Of a stretch of DNA of 64,000 bases, positions 59,827 to 64,000 are shown piece by piece (within the stretch, counting starts at the first letter, position 1; each line of letters opens with the position of its first letter). The position numbers and the translations under genes are program-made. The stretch is taken from assembly GCF_001029445.1 (NCBI RefSeq), contig NZ_LDOT01000022.1, positions 1 to 64,000 on the forward strand. Reading direction: 5' to 3'. The notes under the pieces were generated by a model, which ran no database searches, was not told the DNA's origin, and saw only the letters and a list, made by a program, of their open reading frames with translations. This stretch comes from Photobacterium aquae (lineage in GTDB: Bacteria > Pseudomonadota > Gammaproteobacteria > Enterobacterales > Vibrionaceae).

Positions 59827-61014
59827 TTAGGCCGCTTGTTCTTCGCCTTTTACCGCCGTTTCCGGAGTGTCTTCATCGGCAAATTTTTCCACCCACATCG
59901 CTAATGCGCCATCACCGGTGATGTTGCAAGCGGTACCGAACCCGTCTTGGGCAAGGTGCAGGGCAATTTGCAGGCCGATCATCGCTTCGGTGAAGCCCAT
60001 CATGGAGCCGAGCAGGCCGACGGCGGCCATGACGGCACCGCCAGGGGCGCCGGGAGCGGCGACCATTGTGATGCCCAGCATGGCGATGAACGGCAGGGCG
60101 TCAAGCATCATTGGAACCGGTTTGCCGGAAATGAGCATGACGGCGACACACACCGTGGTGATACTGATCGCGGAACCGGACATGTGAATGTTGGCACACA
60201 GCGGCACAACGAAGTTGGCAATGGGCTTCTTAACCCCATTTTCCAGTGTTTGGCGCAGAGTTACTGGCAGGCTTGCCGCCGACGACATGGTGCCCAGTGC
60301 CGTGACGTAGGCCGGCATCATGGTTTTCAGCAAGGTTAGCGGTGATCGGCCGGTCAGAGCCCCTGTGCTGATAAATTGCAGACTCAGCCATAGCCAGTGC
60401 AGCAGGACAATCAGTACCAGTACCAGGGTAAAGGTTTTCAGGGTCGAAAAGACGGTGCCTTTCACTGTCATGTCGGCGAAGACGCCGGCAATGTAGAACG
60501 GTAGCGACGGTACCATGATTTTGGCAAGGAACAGCTCGATAATGTTCCGACCCTCATCGCTGATCTGGCGCAGTTGCTGGCTGTTGGTTGCCGAAATGCC
60601 CAAGCCGAAAATGAACGCGACAGCAAGAGCTGACATGACTCCCATGACAGGCGGGACTTGCAGGTCAATCAGCGGTGATAGAACACGTACCGCCTCGCTG
60701 ACATTACCGTTGTTATGGAGCATGGAGGGCAGGGTTTGGCTGGCAACGAAGTAGGCCATGGCCCCCGCGCCCATGGTTGAGACGTAGCTGAGGCCGACAG
60801 TTTTGCCGAGCAGCTTGCCAGAGTTTTTCGGTAGGTTGGCGATGCCACTGGTTACGAAAAACAAAATCAGCAAAGGAATAGTAAAGTTGATCAGCTGGCT
60901 GATCAGGGCTTTCATCGTAATTAGGATTTGCACCAGAAAGTCAGGGGCAAACAACCCAACACCGATGCCGGTTACGATACCCGCAAGAAGTTTGAGAATC
61001 AGTTTCATCGCCAT
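59827..61014 (-). CDS. Dicarboxylate/amino acid:cation symporter (DAACS), copy 1
   Basis: 395 residues, PF00375 family. Eight helices plus re-entrant loops are suggested; serine-rich GTMSSAASLPVTL (HP1-like) and ITMVAAPGAPGGAVMAA (HP2-like) are visible, with SGSAIS and NITGDGA near the substrate site. Family members carry glutamate, aspartate, C4-dicarboxylates, serine or threonine with Na+ or H+; the NMDGT-type motif of classical glutamate carriers is replaced here by NIHMSGS, so the substrate is open. ATG at 61008 is an alternative start and matches the paralogue. Tandem paralogue downstream in the map at 61272. Confidence 0.88.
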   Translation of the reverse strand: MAMKLILKLLAGIVTGIGVGLFAPDFLVQILITMKALISQLINFTIPLLILFFVTSGIANLPKNSGKLLGKTVGLSYVSTMGAGAMAYFVASQTLPSMLHNNGNVSEAVRVLSPLIDLQVPPVMGVMSALAVAFIFGLGISATNSQQLRQISDEGRNIIELFLAKIMVPSLPFYIAGVFADMTVKGTVFSTLKTFTLVLVLIVLLHWLWLSLQFISTGALTGRSPLTLLKTMMPAYVTALGTMSSAASLPVTLRQTLENGVKKPIANFVVPLCANIHMSGSAISITTVCVAVMLISGKPVPMMLDALPFIAMLGITMVAAPGAPGGAVMAAVGLLGSMMGFTEAMIGLQIALHLAQDGFGTACNITGDGALAMWVEKFADEDTPETAVKGEEQAA

Positions 61015-61218
61015 AAGTCCTATTTAGGAGTAATCCATCATAAAGCGGCGGTGTTTTATCATTAATGGCGGTGTGATGCCAAAAAAGCTGCAAATAATGT
61101 GCTACTGAGTTGCAAATTAGTTGCTACTTGGCGAAAAAGCATACGATTTGTTTGGGGTAATCTAACGATAGCCCCGAGGCGTATGGTTAATGGCTTGTGG
61201 GGGGCGTCGGTGCTTGAG

Positions 61219-61251
61219 GCTCGCCTTGGCACCATTTGGGCCAAGGCGAGC
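61219..61251 (-). terminator. Strong hairpin downstream of symporter copy 2
   Basis: GCTCGCCTTGG (61219-61229) pairs with CCAAGGCGAGC (61241-61251), an 11-bp perfect stem. No U tract follows on either strand, so this may be an mRNA-stabilising or attenuating structure rather than an intrinsic terminator. Confidence 0.5.
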
Positions 61252-61271
61252 AGTGGATTGCTGGCGAGGTG

Positions 61272-62447
61272 TTACTGCTCTGCTTGTTCGGTCGCTGGGA
61301 GCTTTTCGCGATGGGCGAACTTGTCGACCCATAATGAAATTGCGCCGTCACCGGTGATGTTGCAAGCCGTGCCGAAGCTGTCTTGTGCCATATAAAGGGC
61401 AATCATCAGGGCAAGCTCGGACTCGCCGAAGCCCAACATAGAGGCCATCAGCCCTAGCGCTGCCATGACAGCCCCGCCTGGCGCGCCCGGAGCGGCAATC
61501 ATGGTCACACCCAACATCATGATGAAGGGCATCATCTCAAACAGCGACGGGATCGCAATATGTTGGCTTAGTGCCATGACAGCGGTCGAGCAGGTAACCA
61601 GGGTAATGGTCGAGCCTGATAGGTGGATGGTGGCACACAGCGGGATGGTGAAGTTGGCGATGGATTCGTCGACCCCGTTGAGTTTGGTTTGGCGCAGGGT
61701 GACAGGAATCGTCGCTGCCGAAGACATGGTACCGACGGCGGTCAGGTAGGCGGGCATCATGTTCTTGATCAGTTTGACCGGCGAGTGGCCGAGAGCCAGT
61801 CCGGTAACCGTATATTGAATACAGATCCATACCCAGTGCATGAAGATAGCCAGCGCCAATACCAAGCCGAAGGTCTTCAGGGTTGAGAATACGGTGCCTT
61901 CGGCAGCCATTTGGGCAAACACCCCGGCAATATAGAAAGGTAGCAGTGGAATAATCACGTTCGACAGTAGCAAGTCGATGATCCGGCGGCCATCTTCAGC
62001 CAGTGCCTTGAGCGATTTGCTGTTGGTCACACTGATGCCAAGCCCGAACAGGAAGGCCGTGGCAAGGGCGGTCATCACCCCGAACATAGGTGGGATTTCC
62101 AGAGAGATAAAGCTAGTTAGCTTATTGGCACTCTCGGTGGCCGCTGCTGCGGGTTCTGAAATACCGGCAATCACCGTGCTGGCAACAATAAACGCGAGGC
62201 TACCGGCGAGCAGGGTCGAGCCATAGGACAGGATCACGGTTTTGCCTAGCAATGAGCCAGAGTTCTTAGGCAGACTGGCGATGCCGCTGGTGATGTAAAA
62301 AAGGATGATGAGCGGGATAGTGAACCCAATGAGCTGGCCACCGAGCTCTTTGATTGTGAGTAAGGTACGAATGATGGGATCTGGGGCAAAAAAGCCAAGG
62401 AGGATACCGATCAATATACCTGCGACGAGCTTGAGTATTAACTTCAT
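61272..62447 (-). CDS. Dicarboxylate/amino acid:cation symporter (DAACS), copy 2
   Basis: 391 residues, a clear paralogue of the neighbouring symporter: both start MKLILKLxAGI and share IPLLILFF/IPLIILFY, FGLGISxTNS, GTVFSTLKTF, GTMSSAAxxPVTLRQT, MxAAPGAPGGAVMAA and FGTACNITGDGA. Here the NMDGT-like position is TIHLSGS. The frame extends 35 codons upstream of the ATG at 62447, which has GGAGCC seven bases before it. The two genes are separated by a 257-bp gap with a strong hairpin, so each may have its own promoter. Confidence 0.88.
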   Translation of the reverse strand: MKLILKLVAGILIGILLGFFAPDPIIRTLLTIKELGGQLIGFTIPLIILFYITSGIASLPKNSGSLLGKTVILSYGSTLLAGSLAFIVASTVIAGISEPAAAATESANKLTSFISLEIPPMFGVMTALATAFLFGLGISVTNSKSLKALAEDGRRIIDLLLSNVIIPLLPFYIAGVFAQMAAEGTVFSTLKTFGLVLALAIFMHWVWICIQYTVTGLALGHSPVKLIKNMMPAYLTAVGTMSSAATIPVTLRQTKLNGVDESIANFTIPLCATIHLSGSTITLVTCSTAVMALSQHIAIPSLFEMMPFIMMLGVTMIAAPGAPGGAVMAALGLMASMLGFGESELALMIALYMAQDSFGTACNITGDGAISLWVDKFAHREKLPATEQAEQ

Positions 62448-62534
62448 GAACTGGCTCCAAATTGTTGTTATTAGATACTTCCATATAGCGTAATTGCCCA
62501 GCGGTATTGCAGCAGGTGGTGGGCAACGGAGCCA

Positions 62535-62598
62535 ATATACGCCTGAAAGCATATATCTGCCTATTTTTTGTTCGAAACTGAGAGGTATATATCTGCCT
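62535..62598 (-). repeat. Direct repeats upstream of symporter copy 2
   Basis: ATATATCTGCCT is present perfectly at 62551-62562 and 62587-62598, 36 bp apart; a degenerate copy ATATACGCCT is at 62535-62544. They are 90-150 bp upstream of the symporter 2 ATG, where an operator would be expected. Regulator unknown. Confidence 0.45.
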
Positions 62599-62673
62599 TT
62601 GCCATGCTTGTTGATGAGAATGTGAGCAAGGCGAAATAATGCTTTTTATGGCGGGGGGACTTTTGATAGGTAT

Positions 62674-62703
62674 AAAAAAACGGCATCTAAAATGCCGTTT
62701 TTT
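62674..62703. terminator. Terminator of grcA
   Basis: ACGGCAT-CTAAA-ATGCCGT with six or seven A and T on the two sides; strong on the minus strand for grcA. Confidence 0.92.
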
Positions 62704-62727
62704 GTATCACTGAAGCCTAAGGGGGAA

Positions 62728-63105
62728 TTATAGGCTGTTAGTGAAGGTACGAGCGATAACGTCACGCTGCTGCTCTGTAGTCAGAGAGTTGAAGCGTACA
62801 GCGTAGCCAGATACACGGATAGTTAGCTGTGGGTATTTTTCTGGGTGCTTAGCAGCATCTTCCAGAGTCTCACGCTTAAGAACGTTAACGTTCAGGTGCT
62901 GACCACCTTCAATCTTTGCAGGTGCTTCGATTGGCAGTTCGCGGTACTCGATGTCGCCAAGTTCTGCAGTTGCAACAACTTGGTCAGCTTCGTAGCCAGC
63001 AGCTGCTGCAACACAACGTGCTTCGTTCTTCTCGCCGTCTAGCAACCAGATTGAGTTTAGTAGGTTGTCGTTTGCTGCTTTAGTGATCTGAATACCTGTA
63101 ATCAT
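62728..63105 (-). CDS. grcA: Autonomous glycyl radical cofactor GrcA (YfiD)
   Basis: 125 residues, homologous to the C-terminal end of pyruvate formate-lyase. The radical glycine is G100 in RVSGYAVRF. It restores activity to oxygen-cleaved PFL by supplying the glycyl-radical domain. An FNR-type promoter lies directly upstream, and AAGGAG precedes the ATG. Confidence 0.96.
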   Translation of the reverse strand: MITGIQITKAANDNLLNSIWLLDGEKNEARCVAAAAGYEADQVVATAELGDIEYRELPIEAPAKIEGGQHLNVNVLKRETLEDAAKHPEKYPQLTIRVSGYAVRFNSLTTEQQRDVIARTFTNSL

Positions 63106-63160
63106 GACTTTCTCCTTTAAGGATGTCGTTAATTTTTTCGATTTTTTTGTCGAGCTGCGT

Positions 63161-63204
63161 ATTATATATCTCGAATGAGCCTATTGTGTATTGATGTAGA
63201 TCAA
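63161..63204 (-). promoter_or_regulatory. FNR box and promoter of grcA
   Basis: Perfect FNR consensus TTGATGTAGATCAA at 63191-63204. On the minus strand a perfect -10 box TATAAT (63161-63166) follows, giving an expected start near 63154 and an FNR centre at about -42, class II spacing. Consistent with anaerobic induction known for this gene in E. coli. Confidence 0.88.
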
Positions 63205-63324
63205 ATTACAACAAAAAACCTTAAATTGTTTAGGGCTGTTTTCTTGAGCTAAGTCAACTAACCATCACATTTCGTGGCTGTTAACTATTATTTTATCGTT
63301 TAAAAAATTTTTGAATGGATCATT

Positions 63325-63342
63325 TGTTGTAAAATTACAACA
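63325..63342. promoter_or_regulatory. 18-bp operator-like palindrome between grcA and nfo
   Basis: TGTTGTAA-AA-TTACAACA, 8-bp perfect arms, 108 bp upstream of nfo. The half-site TTACAACA recurs at 63206-63213, next to the FNR box. The regulator is unknown. Confidence 0.45.
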
Positions 63343-63449
63343 TTTATCGGGTGATTTATTCGGTGATGACCACGGAAACTGCGTGTTGGTCGAGCCAAAA
63401 ATGTAGTAAAAACTGTTGGTAATTACCGTACAAGAGAAGAAGTGAAAGT

Positions 63450-64000
63450 ATGAAATTATTAGGCGCACATGTGTCTGCTGCGGGAGGGGTTCATAATGCC
63501 CCGGACAATGCTCGTCAGATAGGGGCGAATGCATTTGCCTTGTTTACCAAAAACCAGCGTCAGTGGGTGGCCAAGCCTCTGACAGAAGATGTTATTGCCG
63601 CTTTTAAGGCGCGCTGCCACTTTTATGGCTTCGGGCCTGAAGCGATTTTGCCGCATGACTCCTACTTGATAAATCTCGGTGCGCCAGAGGCGGACAAGTT
63701 GGAAAAATCCCGTGCTGCCTTTATTGATGAGATGGCGCGCTGCCAGCAGTTGGGACTGACATTGCTGAACTTTCACCCTGGTAGCCACCTGAAGAAAATC
63801 AGTGAGGCGGATTGCCTATCGTTGATTGCCGAATCGATTAACATGGCCCATGCTGCGGTGCCGGATGTTGTGGCGGTGATTGAGAATACGGCCGGTCAAG
63901 GAAGCAATCTTGGCTGGCGCTTCGAACATTTGGCCAGCATTATCGAGCAGGTTGAGGATAAGTCGCGGGTCGGGGTATGTATCGATACCTGTCATACGTT
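63450..64000 (+). CDS. nfo: Endonuclease IV (partial, cut by window end)
   Basis: The first 183 codons are present. Translation [22 protein letters not shown] onward matches E. coli Nfo throughout, with [13 protein letters not shown] and [12 protein letters not shown]. Zinc ligands His69, His109, Glu145, Asp179 and His182 fall at the same numbers as in E. coli. It is an AP endonuclease in base-excision repair. The C-terminal ~100 residues lie beyond the window. Confidence 0.96.
   Translation, partial: MKLLGAHVSAAGGVHNAPDNARQIGANAFALFTKNQRQWVAKPLTEDVIAAFKARCHFYGFGPEAILPHDSYLINLGAPEADKLEKSRAAFIDEMARCQQLGLTLLNFHPGSHLKKISEADCLSLIAESINMAHAAVPDVVAVIENTAGQGSNLGWRFEHLASIIEQVEDKSRVGVCIDTCHT

Overview
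The window reads as one contiguous stretch of a Vibrionaceae chromosome, most likely Photobacterium or a close relative. Evidence for this is a complete Vibrio-type chitin-oligosaccharide operon under a ChiS-like sensor, arcA and arcB side by side (they are unlinked in Escherichia coli), two tandem glutamate synthases, and the run radical-SAM/GGDEF/arcB/arcA/DUF3293/RraA-like/thrABC/grcA/nfo, which as I recall matches Vibrio cholerae chromosome I gene order. The genus is an inference. Base composition is mid-range and even, and I see no insertion sequence, prophage, integron or CRISPR array.

Layout. 1-400: three short tRNA-3'-end-like units, each followed by a Rho-independent terminator, then the terminator of the chitin operon. 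515-14816 (minus): a ten-gene operon, read from 14816 downward: periplasmic chitooligosaccharide-binding protein, two permeases, two ATPases, GH9 glucosaminidase, glucosamine/GlcNAc kinase, GH20 hexosaminidase, chitobiose phosphorylase, phosphohexomutase. Its 640-bp upstream region and the hybrid sensor ChiS follow (to 18845). Together they would sense, import and split chitin dimers and feed GlcNAc-6-P and GlcN-6-P to amino-sugar catabolism. 19128-28394: housekeeping genes rsmC, AI-2E-family permease, hemL, clcA, erpA, M23 endopeptidase, tyrS and a TRIC channel, plus a 36-37-residue Cys-rich membrane peptide gene. 28518-30994 (minus): mtnN-cbiB-btuF, a probable cobamide salvage operon. 31113-43348 (minus): two gltBD operons of different glutamate synthase lineages.

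43965-50811: radical SAM YhcC, a membrane PAS-GGDEF diguanylate cyclase whose leader can fold to hide its ribosome-binding site, arcB with a translationally coupled lipoprotein gene, and convergent arcA. 51207-54620: DUF3293 protein, RraA-like protein, small outer-membrane protein, aceK. 54804-59802: thrLABC with a leader peptide and attenuator. 59827-62447: two tandem DAACS-family symporters. 62728-64000: grcA behind an FNR-type promoter, then the 5' part of nfo, cut by the window end.

Most genes are intact members of well-known families. The less explained material is non-coding or very small: the candidate pseudoknot leader of the diguanylate cyclase, shared motifs upstream of chiS and the binding-protein gene, the Cys-rich membrane peptide, the arcB-coupled lipoprotein, and several palindromes or direct repeats at promoters. 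All functional statements come from reading the sequence and from remembered family knowledge; no database search was run.
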